Positions 1-5,291 are shown, counted from the first letter of the stretch. The stretch: DNA of 7,219 nt from DASPXY01 sp038227745 (GCA_038227745.1 JBBRPS010000536.1:1-7219); one strand, 5' to 3'. Numbers and translations: made by a program. Notes: a model not told the origin generated them from the sequence alone.

Positions 1-822
1 CGCCTCACGCTGGCGGACCCCCAGCAGGTGAACGCCCGGGGACGACTCCAGCCGCGCCGCCTGCGTGTCGAGCTGCTGCAAGAGCGTACGGCGGCGGTCG
101 AGGGCGTCGAGGGTCAGTTCAGGCTGGAGCGAAGGCAACTGCGGGTCGCCGAGCGGGACGAGGGTGTGGTCGTAGAAATCGCGGTTGGCATCGACGAGGC
201 GGCTGAACTTCGGGTCGCAGGTGCTGAACAACGGGTTGTACGCACTGCCGAGGTAGCCGCCATAGGGGCCGGCGCGGCGCAGGCCCTGGCTGTAACCGGG
301 GTAGGCCGGCAGCACGACGTAGGGCGGCACACCGGGGCGGCCCAGGCCCGCGTAGTGGCAGACCGAACCCATGCTGGGGTGGTCGCCCGGGCGCGAGAAG
401 TAGTCGCGCTGGTCGTTGCCGCCAGTGAAGCCGGTCATCACCGCGTAAGGGTTGTGGCTGTTGTACGGGTGCGAGACGGTGCGGATCAGGCAGGTGCGGT
501 GCAGCCAGCGGGCCAGGCGCGGCAGGTGCTCGCTGACCTGCACGCCGGGGAGCGACGTGGCGATGGCGCGGAACTCGCCGCGGATTTCCGCCGGGGCCGC
601 CGGCTTTGGGTCGAACGTGTCGAGGTGGCTCGGGCCGCCGAACAGGTCGAGCAGGATCACCGAGCGTGCCCGCCCCGATGCCCGCCGGCGGTCCGCCGCG
701 GCCGCGGGGAGGGGCGCCCCCAGCAGCGGGCCGCCGAGGAGCGAGAGGGCGCCGACGCGGAGCAACTCTCGGCGGGTGAGCCCATCGCAGACGGTGCTCG
801 ACTTGCCCAGGACGCGCAACAT
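1..822 (-). CDS. DUF1501 family protein, N-terminal part (runs off the left edge)
   Basis: The reading frame stays open from the ATG at 822 to the window edge, giving 274 residues with no stop. Residues 16-31 (LTRRELLRVGALSLLG) form the twin-arginine-like leader typical of planctomycete DUF1501 proteins, followed by a hydrophobic/Ala-rich stretch to about residue 43, so export is likely. The mature part opens with VILLDLFGGPSHLDTFDPKP (55-74) and continues with AEIRGEF and SHPYNSHNPYAVMTGF, all recognisable DUF1501 landmarks. DUF1501 belongs to the alkaline-phosphatase/sulfatase-like superfamily; in planctomycetes it often sits beside cytochrome-containing DUF1549/DUF1553 genes, but its biochemical role is unknown. 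The start is supported by GAGGG eight bases upstream. The family usually reaches about 400-480 residues, so roughly the last third lies outside the window. A separate promoter candidate lies between it and the upstream operon. Confidence 0.9.
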   Translation of the reverse strand, partial: MLRVLGKSSTVCDGLTRRELLRVGALSLLGGPLLGAPLPAAAADRRRASGRARSVILLDLFGGPSHLDTFDPKPAAPAEIRGEFRAIATSLPGVQVSEHLPRLARWLHRTCLIRTVSHPYNSHNPYAVMTGFTGGNDQRDYFSRPGDHPSMGSVCHYAGLGRPGVPPYVVLPAYPGYSQGLRRAGPYGGYLGSAYNPLFSTCDPKFSRLVDANRDFYDHTLVPLGDPQLPSLQPELTLDALDRRRTLLQQLDTQAARLESSPGVHLLGVRQREA

Positions 823-867
823 GCTATCAGCCCTCGCGGCGCCATCGGGATCCCACAAGCGATCTTC

Positions 868-896
868 AGCATACCCGAGCGGTGCCGGCCGGGCAA
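868..896 (-). promoter_or_regulatory. Candidate sigma-70-type promoter for the DUF1501 gene
   Basis: On the minus strand, TTGCCC (891-896) and TATGCT (868-873) are separated by exactly 17 bases, about 45 bases upstream of the DUF1501 start. This is a motif match by eye; planctomycete promoter consensus may differ. Confidence 0.35.
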
Positions 897-928
897 CGAC
901 CGCGACCGTGTTCTGTCAGGCTCTCGAA

Positions 929-952
929 GGACGGGTTCGTTCGCTTCCGTCC
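929..952 (-). terminator. Weak hairpin after the zinc-finger gene
   Basis: GGACGG pairs with CCGTCC around a 12-base loop, starting 5 bases after the zinc-finger gene's stop and extendable by one G-U pair. Only a short mixed tail (TTCGAG) follows instead of a T-run, so it is a poor intrinsic terminator and may simply be a 3'-end hairpin. Confidence 0.25.
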
Positions 953-957
953 CTCTC

Positions 958-1380
958 TCAGCGGTGCAGTTTCTCCAGGAGAAAGGCGAGCACGAAGACG
1001 GCGGCGATGAAGGCGAAGATGCCCGCCGAGACGACCACGCCGACGCGCGACGAGCTCGTGCAGTTGACGCACCAGCCGCGCCGGCCGGCGTGCTCCGGGC
1101 AGTACAGTTCGTGGCAGTTTTCGCAGATGGATTTCGCCAGGCCGTCGCAGACGTGGCACGACGGCGGGCCATCGTCATTGAGGTAGACGGTCGGCATCCG
1201 CCGTGCGTTCTGGCACTGCAGGAACGTCCGCTCCTCCCCCGCCCGTTGCAGCCGCGTGCCGGGGACGACGATGGCGCCGCTGCACGCCCGACACAGGTCG
1301 GCGCCATGCCCCGAGCAGAACGCCAGACCACAACTCCGGCACCGGCCGACCGCCCCCTGGTGACATTCGTGGCAGAACAT
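958..1380 (-). CDS. Small membrane-anchored protein with two Cys/His zinc-binding modules
   Basis: This 140-residue protein holds two copies of one pattern, C-x2-C-x7-C-x2-C-x4-C-x2-H-x(4-6)-C-x2-C. The first spans C3-C33 (C3, C6, C14, C17, C22, H25, C30, C33) and the second C75-C107 (C75, C78, C86, C89, C94, H97, C104, C107). The spacing resembles B-box/RING-like zinc-binding modules that hold two metal ions. Residues 112-135 are one hydrophobic helix followed by KLHR, so the protein looks tail-anchored with the zinc modules on the cytoplasmic side. An in-frame TTG one codon upstream is possible, but ATG at 1380 is preferred because GAGG lies five bases ahead. The upstream flavin-reductase-like gene ends seven bases before this start and its TGA overlaps the ribosome binding site, so the two are probably translationally coupled. 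The partner and exact function are unknown; the zinc-binding call is inferred from residue spacing. Confidence 0.75.
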   Translation of the reverse strand: MFCHECHQGAVGRCRSCGLAFCSGHGADLCRACSGAIVVPGTRLQRAGEERTFLQCQNARRMPTVYLNDDGPPSCHVCDGLAKSICENCHELYCPEHAGRRGWCVNCTSSSRVGVVVSAGIFAFIAAVFVLAFLLEKLHR

Positions 1381-1387
1381 CAATTCC

Positions 1388-1879
1388 TCAGTAGTGCATC
1401 CCGCTTTTGCGGACGTGGACCATCGGGTGCCCCTCGCCCAGCAGCCGGCCGCTCAGCACCTCACCGATGACCAGGTCGTGGTCGCCGACATCGTGGCGGG
1501 CCACAATGCGGCACTGCAGGCAGGCCAGCGCGTCGCTCAGCACTGGCCCCGCGTCGCCCGACCGCTCCACCTCCAAACCCTCGAACGCCGGCTCGCCCGG
1601 CGTGAAACCTCGGCCGAAGTGGACGATCATGTCGGTCTGGGTGTCGTCGAGGACGTTCAGCGTGAACGGCACGCCCGGCGTCAGCCAGGCGGCGATCTCG
1701 CGGCCCGACTGGAGGGCGACGCTGACGCGCGGCGGCGTGAAGGAGCACTGCTGCACCCAGCTTGTCAGCATGCCGGTCTCGGCGTCGCCGTGGCGTGCCG
1801 TCAGGATGAACAGGCCGCTGGGGATGGGCCCCAGCGCCGCCGCCAGTTGCCGTTTCGGGTCACTCGCGTTCGCGTTCAG
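1388..1879 (-). CDS. Flavin reductase-like FMN-binding split-barrel protein (CTG start)
   Basis: The sequence shows the N-terminal strand/loop signature of flavin reductase-like FMN-binding proteins: IPSGLFILTARHGD (19-32), then TGMLTSWVQQCSFTPPRVSV (36-54), and GDHDLVIGEV (132-141) near the C-terminus. Members bind FMN and often reduce free flavin with NAD(P)H or serve as modules of diflavin proteins; the substrate here is unknown. The first ATG (1771) would cut off conserved residues 1-36, so it is not the true start. No in-frame ATG, GTG or TTG exists between the upstream stop (1895-1897) and that ATG. A CTG at 1877-1879 has GGAGG seven bases ahead and gives MNANASDPKR, a natural-looking N-terminus, for 163 residues. 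It lies about 74 bases after the selenoprotein-like thioredoxin gene and directly before the zinc-module gene, as part of a likely operon. An upstream one-base error or frameshift is the alternative to CTG initiation. Confidence 0.8.
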   Translation of the reverse strand: MNANASDPKRQLAAALGPIPSGLFILTARHGDAETGMLTSWVQQCSFTPPRVSVALQSGREIAAWLTPGVPFTLNVLDDTQTDMIVHFGRGFTPGEPAFEGLEVERSGDAGPVLSDALACLQCRIVARHDVGDHDLVIGEVLSGRLLGEGHPMVHVRKSGMHY

Positions 1880-1886
1880 GATCCAC

Positions 1887-1891
1887 CCTCC
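1887..1891 (-). promoter_or_regulatory. Shine-Dalgarno site that supports the CTG start
   Basis: GGAGG on the minus strand sits seven bases before the CTG at 1877-1879. This spacing is the main reason for choosing CTG over the internal ATG at 1771. Confidence 0.5.
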
Positions 1892-1953
1892 GTCTTATTG
1901 GGTCCCGCATGGCTAAACGAGCCAGCTTTGACCGTGCTGCCCTCAGTCCTCCG

Positions 1954-2520
1954 TCACTTCTGCGACAGCAGTTTCTTCACCAGGGCGTCCACCTCGTAGT
2001 AATGCCCCTGCTCGTCCTTCTTGAGGCTCTCGTCGTCGCCCTTGAACTGGATCCATTGGCCCGCGCGGTTGAACACGAAGACCGTGGGGACGCCGACGAT
2101 GCGGAGCCGGTCCTGCCAGAACTCCCGCGGTTCGTCCAGCAGCAGGTTCGTGAGGGTAGCGTCGGTTTTTTTCAGGAACTTGAACACCTCGGCTTTCACC
2201 TGGGCCGCGACGTCCTTGCCGTCGTCGTCCGTCAGCGAATCGACGCTGACGGAGATGGCGACGAGGCCGTCCTTCGCATACTTCTTGTGCATCTCGACCA
2301 GATGCGGGAATGCCTTTTTGCAGGGGCTTCAGTAGTCCGCCCAGAAGTCCACGACGATTACTTGGCCGCGATTTTTCAGGATCGCGTCGGCCAGGCCGTC
2401 GTACTTGACGACCTTGAGATCGACGGCGTCCTTCTCCTGAGTCCGGGCCGCCCCCTGCGCGAGCAGCAGCAGCGCCAACCCCGTCATCAACAGACCACCG
2501 CCCCAGCGAAACGAGTGCAT
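1954..2520 (-). CDS. Secreted TlpA/thioredoxin-like selenoprotein with UGA at the first active-site Cys
   Basis: Read through one in-frame TGA (2329-2331), this is a 188-residue thioredoxin-fold protein. Residues 1-25 are a signal peptide with a Leu-rich core and a likely cleavage near AQGAA. The strand VIVVDFWADY (54-63) runs directly into the active site U64-S65-P66-C67, followed by KKAFPHLVEMHKKY and the next strand LVAISVSVD. The cis-proline is P145 in GVPTVFVF. So the only oddity is TGA exactly where thioredoxins have the first, nucleophilic Cys. TGA differs by one base from TGC, so a nonsense mutation is the simple alternative. However, the sequence after it keeps full family conservation, and a SECIS-like hairpin lies at the right distance. 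It should act as a thiol/selenol-disulfide oxidoreductase outside the cytoplasmic membrane. The start has AGGAGG six bases upstream. Standard gene callers would report two fragments, 2329-2520 and 1954-2292. First gene of the putative redox operon. Confidence 0.85.
2289..2305 (-). promoter_or_regulatory. Putative bacterial SECIS hairpin
   Basis: On the minus-strand RNA, GCAUCU-GGUCG-AGAUGC folds into a perfect 6-bp stem with a five-base loop that starts GG. The loop begins 29 bases after the UGA; described bacterial SECIS elements have the apical loop about 16-37 bases downstream and a G in its first positions. The E. coli fdhF SECIS loop (GGUCU) shares GGUC. The lower part can be extended by interrupted pairing between the A/G-rich flank and the downstream GAAGUAUGC. 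The hairpin lies within coding sequence. SelB binding has not been shown. Confidence 0.65.
2329..2331 (-). other. In-frame UGA codon, predicted selenocysteine 64
   Basis: This is the only in-frame stop between the ATG at 2520 and the TGA at 1954-1956, and it takes the place of the first Cys of the thioredoxin CxxC motif. Upstream and downstream both keep the thioredoxin fold in one frame, which fits recoding better than a random nonsense mutation. Confidence 0.7.
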
Positions 2521-2577
2521 GAAAGTCCTCCTGGCAACCCTTGTCGGCCGCCGCCCGCGGTCTTCTCCATTCTTATG

Positions 2578-2607
2578 ATGGTACGGGCGGGACGGCGGTC
2601 ACGCCAA
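2578..2607 (-). promoter_or_regulatory. Possible promoter of the thioredoxin operon
   Basis: TTGGCG (2602-2607) and TACCAT (2578-2583) on the minus strand are 18 bases apart, about 58 bases upstream of the thioredoxin start. Each box matches the sigma-70 consensus at four of six positions, which is weak evidence in GC-rich DNA. Confidence 0.2.
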
Positions 2608-2660
2608 GAGACGTTTCCCTCGGCCTCCGCGCCCGTCCCTGGTAGCCGCCCCCGCCTCGA

Positions 2661-2698
2661 TACAATGACCGCAGCGCGAAGGACGTCCTGCCTTCGCG
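2661..2698 (+). promoter_or_regulatory. TACAAT box followed by a leader hairpin, upstream of the membrane-protein gene
   Basis: TACAAT (2661-2666) resembles a -10 box, though no good -35 box is visible. Nine bases later CGCGAAGG (2675-2682) pairs perfectly with CCTTCGCG (2691-2698) around an eight-base loop, in what would be the 5' leader of the gene at 2730. The hairpin could be an operator, a leader structure, or incidental. Confidence 0.25.
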
Positions 2699-2729
2699 AC
2701 TCCAAACGCTGAACCTGTGGGGGCCCGCC

Positions 2730-3242
2730 ATGCTGTTCGTCCTCGGTTTCGGCCTGGTGATGCTGGGCGTCACGCTGCTGGTGCTGGGCGAGGTCAAGCT
2801 GCCGGGGGGCCGCGTGCTGCGCCGCCGGCCCGCGCGGGTCGCCGGCGTCGTGCTCCTCAGCTTCGTGCCGCTCGTCATCGGAGCGCGCGTCTTCCTCCAT
2901 TACTACGACCGCGAGGCCCAGCTCCAGGGCGAGCACTGGGCGGCGGTCGTGCGCGAGCGCTACCTGTCCGCGCTCGACTGGGGGCTGTTCGGCCTCTGCC
3001 TGGTCCTCGCCGCCTGGATCGTGCTGCGCGGGTCGCGTCCCCTCGGGGTCAAGCGGCCCCGCGCCGGCGGACTCGGCACGGGAAAGAACCCGTTCGCCGT
3101 GATGAACGAGGCGCCCGCCGCCACGACGCCCGAGTCGGGAGCGCTGGAGGCCACTCCACCCCTGCCGCCAGCCGCCCCGGGAAAGGGGAAGAAGCCCGTC
3201 CGCCGGCCGAAGGGCGAAGAAAACCCGTTCGACTTCACGTGA
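2730..3242 (+). CDS. Hypothetical membrane protein with three predicted helices
   Basis: I do not recognise this 170-residue protein. Hydrophobic segments lie at about residues 1-19, 37-53 and 83-99. Between the second and third is a polar stretch with HYYDREAQLQGEHW, probably on the other side of the membrane. The C-terminal 65 residues are Pro/Ala/Lys-rich and likely disordered, with the tripeptide NPF twice (GKNPFAVMNE near 119-127 and EENPFDFT at the very end). The frame is chosen over an overlapping one (2717-3247) because it starts with ATG, has clear membrane helices, and ends in a normal-looking tail; the overlapping frame is a low-complexity Arg/Ala shadow. The ribosome site (GTGGGGG) is only moderate. 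It is divergent from the thioredoxin operon and converges with the oxidoreductase gene, whose stop lies 15 bases away. Confidence 0.7.
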   Translation: MLFVLGFGLVMLGVTLLVLGEVKLPGGRVLRRRPARVAGVVLLSFVPLVIGARVFLHYYDREAQLQGEHWAAVVRERYLSALDWGLFGLCLVLAAWIVLRGSRPLGVKRPRAGGLGTGKNPFAVMNEAPAATTPESGALEATPPLPPAAPGKGKKPVRRPKGEENPFDFT

Positions 3243-3249
3243 CGTGAAG
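3233..3249. terminator. Short palindrome at two convergent gene ends
   Basis: CTTCACG and CGTGAAG form a perfect 7-bp stem whose three-base loop is the stop codon TGA of the membrane-protein gene. It sits just before the end of the convergent oxidoreductase gene. There is no T-run on either side, so terminator activity is uncertain. Confidence 0.25.
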
Positions 3250-3257
3250 AGGGCTGC

Positions 3258-4037
3258 CTACTGTAACTCCTCCACGAGCCGGCGGGCGCAGGCAGCTCCC
3301 AGGATCGTTCCCATCTTCCGGCCTCCGGTCGCCAGCCAGGTTCGGGCGCCGATCTTCTGGAACACCGGGCCGCCCGGCGTGTAGGGCCGGCGACCCCAGT
3401 ACCTCCCGATCGGTTCGGCCAGGCCCAGGTCCGCCGCTCTTGCGAGTGTCGCGCGGTCGTGGTCGGGGGTGTACCTCTGCTCGGCCGTGCCGTCGCTGAA
3501 GTAGGTCGTGCCGCGGTCGCGGACGAAGGCGATCGCCTGCCTGCCGCGGGCAATCGGGCGGATTCGCCCGTCGTGCTCTCCCGCGAATACGAACGCGGCG
3601 CCTGCCCTGCCGGACACGTGCAAGCCGGGGAGGAACTCGCCCGACCAGGAACCCGCAGCGACGTACACCCAGCCCTCGTAGCGCTGGCCTTCGGCCTCCA
3701 GCCAGCCGTCGCCCACTGCCGTCACCACCTGGCGGACCGGGGAGCCCTCCAGGATGGCGGTGGGCGGGACGAACAGAAACACTTCCCGACGACCGTCGGC
3801 GTGCGTGAGGGTGGTGTGGGAAATGCCGTAGAGTTGCTCGAGGACGGGGAGGGCCTGATGGAAGTGCTCCGCGAACCGTCTGCCCGCCCACGCCTCCTGG
3901 AACAGTCCGGCGGCGGCGGACGAGGCGGCCCCATCCAGACCGGCATCGAACACCAGCGCCTCGATGCCCTTCCTCCGCGCCAGGGCCGCCGCCTGTGAGC
4001 CGAAGAGACCGCCACCGAGGACCAGCAGTCGCGGCAT
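3258..4037 (-). CDS. FAD-dependent oxidoreductase, DAO-like
   Basis: The 259-residue protein begins with a Rossmann dinucleotide-binding motif, VLGGGLFGSQAA (6-17), with an acidic residue (D31 in VFDAG) at the end of the second strand for the adenosine ribose. YVAAGSWSGEFLPGL (125-139) is the second FAD-contact region typical of the D-amino-acid/glycine oxidase (DAO) superfamily, and WLATGGRKMGTILGA (234-248) is the C-terminal FAD-binding segment. Most family members have 340-400 residues, so this is compact, probably with a small substrate domain; the substrate cannot be told. ATG at 4037 is chosen because the Rossmann strand starts immediately and GGAGG is present ten bases ahead. A longer frame to 4313 adds 92 residues of unlike, low-quality sequence crossing the palindrome. 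It reads away from the csrA-type gene and may be controlled by the palindrome about 150 bases upstream. Confidence 0.85.
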   Translation of the reverse strand: MPRLLVLGGGLFGSQAAALARRKGIEALVFDAGLDGAASSAAAGLFQEAWAGRRFAEHFHQALPVLEQLYGISHTTLTHADGRREVFLFVPPTAILEGSPVRQVVTAVGDGWLEAEGQRYEGWVYVAAGSWSGEFLPGLHVSGRAGAAFVFAGEHDGRIRPIARGRQAIAFVRDRGTTYFSDGTAEQRYTPDHDRATLARAADLGLAEPIGRYWGRRPYTPGGPVFQKIGARTWLATGGRKMGTILGAACARRLVEELQ

Positions 4038-4189
4038 GTTGCGTGTGCCTCCGTCGCTGGGAAGGTGAGAGGCAGAGGAACGAAGGAGCGCGCCGACGGC
4101 CCGTCGCGCAGCGACACCCCCCACAGACCCCGCAGGGGCCAGCCCGGCGGTGCGCCGACCTTCATTTCTTCCCGTGCCGCTAACTCCTT

Positions 4190-4210
4190 TATACTGTCGG
4201 CGACAGTATA
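4190..4210. promoter_or_regulatory. Perfect 21-bp palindrome, candidate operator
   Basis: The arm TATACTGTCG (4190-4199) is repeated inverted at 4201-4210 around a single G. It contains TATACT on both strands, so a bound protein could cover a -10 box in either direction. The ACTGT/ACAGT half-sites suggest a dimeric winged-helix repressor, possibly of the BlaI/CopY type that is common in planctomycetes, but the regulator is not in the window. It lies about 153 bases from the oxidoreductase start and 270 from the csrA-type start. Confidence 0.5.
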
Positions 4211-4275
4211 TTCCCGAAATCCCTCTTGCAGCCATCCCGCGTCTTCGGGTACAGTCCTCATGCTTGCCACGAAGC

Positions 4276-4292
4276 GTGAGCCGGAGGCTCAC
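4276..4292 (+). promoter_or_regulatory. Candidate CsrA-binding hairpin 1
   Basis: GTGAGCC pairs perfectly with GGCTCAC, and the three-base loop is exactly GGA. CsrA dimers bind GGA in apical loops of RNA hairpins. The site is 188 bases upstream of the csrA-type start. The loop is tight, which may limit binding, and transcription through this point is assumed. Confidence 0.4.
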
Positions 4293-4307
4293 CGCCAACT
4301 CGCCAAG

Positions 4308-4321
4308 CGACACGGATGTCG
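4308..4321 (+). promoter_or_regulatory. Candidate CsrA-binding hairpin 2, near-consensus
   Basis: CGACA-CGGA-TGTCG is a perfect 5-bp stem, extendable by a G-U pair, with GGA in the four-base loop. Across the loop the RNA reads ACACGGAUGU, which matches the E. coli CsrA consensus core ACARGGAUGU at all positions but one. Position and structure are as expected for an autoregulatory leader. Confidence 0.5.
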
Positions 4322-4479
4322 TCGCTTTCTGGCAACCATCTGCAACCTTCTACGACTCTTCCCGGAACCTGTTTCCCCGGGATCCCTTCGCACCCCCGCT
4401 GGGGGCCGCTCAACGACGAGCGCTTCCAACAAGACAGGTCGCGTGCCGAACCGCCGTGGCCTGTGAAAGGAGTCTGTCC

Positions 4480-5259
4480 ATGCTCGTCCTGTCCCGCCGC
4501 GTCAGCGAGAAGATCCTCTTTCCCGGCTTCCGGGCCAGCGTGCAGGTGCTGGGGATCAAGGGGAGCACCGTACGGCTGGGCATCCAGGCGCCGCCCGAGG
4601 TCAAGGTTCTGCGCGCGGAGTTGCCCGACCGCCAGGCGGAGTGGGGCGCCCCCGTGCCGGCCCCCCGGTCCGAAGCGTCGCAGATCGCTGAGCTCGTGGA
4701 CAGGCGGCTAAAGATCGCGGGCCTCGGCCTGGGGCTGCTGCGCGGGCAGATCGAGGCGGGCTGCACCGAGGACGCCCTGGCCATCGTGGCGGGACTCACC
4801 GAGGATCTGCAGCTCTTGCAGCGGCGCCTGGCCGGTGCGACGGACCAGGCCGCGCCGCCGCCGTGCCCGGCGCGCAAGGCGAAGAAGGCGCTGCTCGTGG
4901 AGGACAACGCCAACGAGCGCGAATTGCTGGCGCGCTTCCTGCGGCTGGGCGGGTTCGAGGTGGACACGGCGGGCGACGGCGCCGACGCCCTCGACTATCT
5001 GCGCACGCGGGGCAAGCCCGACATCCTGCTGCTCGACATGGGCCTGCCCCGCTGCGACGGTCCCACGACGGTGCGGGCGATCCGCCGCGACCGGGCGCTC
5101 GCCGGGCTGAAGATCGTGGCGGTCAGCGGCCACGCGGCGGAGGAGTATGATCTGGGCCGCGGCCCGGCCGGCATCGACCGCTGGTTTTCCAAGCCCGTGG
5201 ACCCCGAGGGGCTGATCCGCGACCTGCGCAGGGAACTGGATCCGTCCCCGGACCTGTGA
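4480..5259 (+). CDS. CsrA RNA-binding domain fused to a response-regulator receiver domain
   Basis: Residues 1-48 are a CsrA/RsmA domain: MLVLSRRVSEKILF, VQVLGIKGSTVRLGIQAPPE and VKVLRAEL keep the beta-strand pattern and R45, equivalent to the RNA-contacting R44 of E. coli CsrA. Residues 66-118 are two to three amphipathic helices, likely a dimerisation segment. Residues 136-252 are a complete receiver domain: acidic pair E141/D142, phospho-acceptor D186 in ILLLDMGLP, S216, and K238 in FSKP. CsrA proteins bind GGA motifs in mRNA leaders and control translation or decay; usual CsrA is about 60-75 residues, so this 259-residue protein is a fusion in which phosphorylation could control RNA binding. 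The start has AAGGAG seven bases ahead; the longer open frame to 4150 lacks support. No histidine kinase is in the window, so it may be an orphan regulator. The leader contains GGA hairpins, suggesting autoregulation. Confidence 0.9.
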   Translation: MLVLSRRVSEKILFPGFRASVQVLGIKGSTVRLGIQAPPEVKVLRAELPDRQAEWGAPVPAPRSEASQIAELVDRRLKIAGLGLGLLRGQIEAGCTEDALAIVAGLTEDLQLLQRRLAGATDQAAPPPCPARKAKKALLVEDNANERELLARFLRLGGFEVDTAGDGADALDYLRTRGKPDILLLDMGLPRCDGPTTVRAIRRDRALAGLKIVAVSGHAAEEYDLGRGPAGIDRWFSKPVDPEGLIRDLRRELDPSPDL

Positions 5260-5291
5260 CCGTCAGGGTTCCGCAACCCCATCCAGATTGG

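Larger units (their letters stand above)
4038..4479. other. Long divergent intergenic region without a gene
   Basis: I see no convincing coding sequence in these 442 bases. They contain the ribosome site of the oxidoreductase, an operator-like palindrome (4190-4210), two GGA-loop hairpins (4276-4292 and 4308-4321), a CCCGG/CCGGG pairing (4361-4381), and a strong AAGGAG ribosome site for the csrA-type gene. Confidence 0.7.

Noticed and set aside
28..1470. A long plus-strand open frame across the left part (480 codons)
   Set aside because: It is Arg/Ala/Val-rich low-complexity antisense to the DUF1501 and zinc-module genes, a common artefact in GC-rich DNA; the minus strand has recognised domains.
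2289..2331. Thioredoxin gene as a simple pseudogene with one nonsense mutation
   Set aside because: Possible, since TGC to TGA is one base, but conservation on both sides and the SECIS-like hairpin favour recoding; not fully excluded without the genome's sel genes.
1909..2712. Plus-strand open frame (267 codons) over the thioredoxin gene
   Set aside because: No recognisable domain and it lies antisense to a clear thioredoxin-fold gene with signal peptide and ribosome site.
4038..4313. Longer start of the FAD oxidoreductase at 4313
   Set aside because: The extra 92 residues look non-coding and cross the operator-like palindrome; the ATG at 4037 starts directly at the Rossmann fold with a ribosome site.
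4150..4479. Longer start of the CsrA-receiver protein at 4150
   Set aside because: CsrA domains start MLxLxRR at the N-terminus, and the ATG at 4480 has AAGGAG at ideal spacing.
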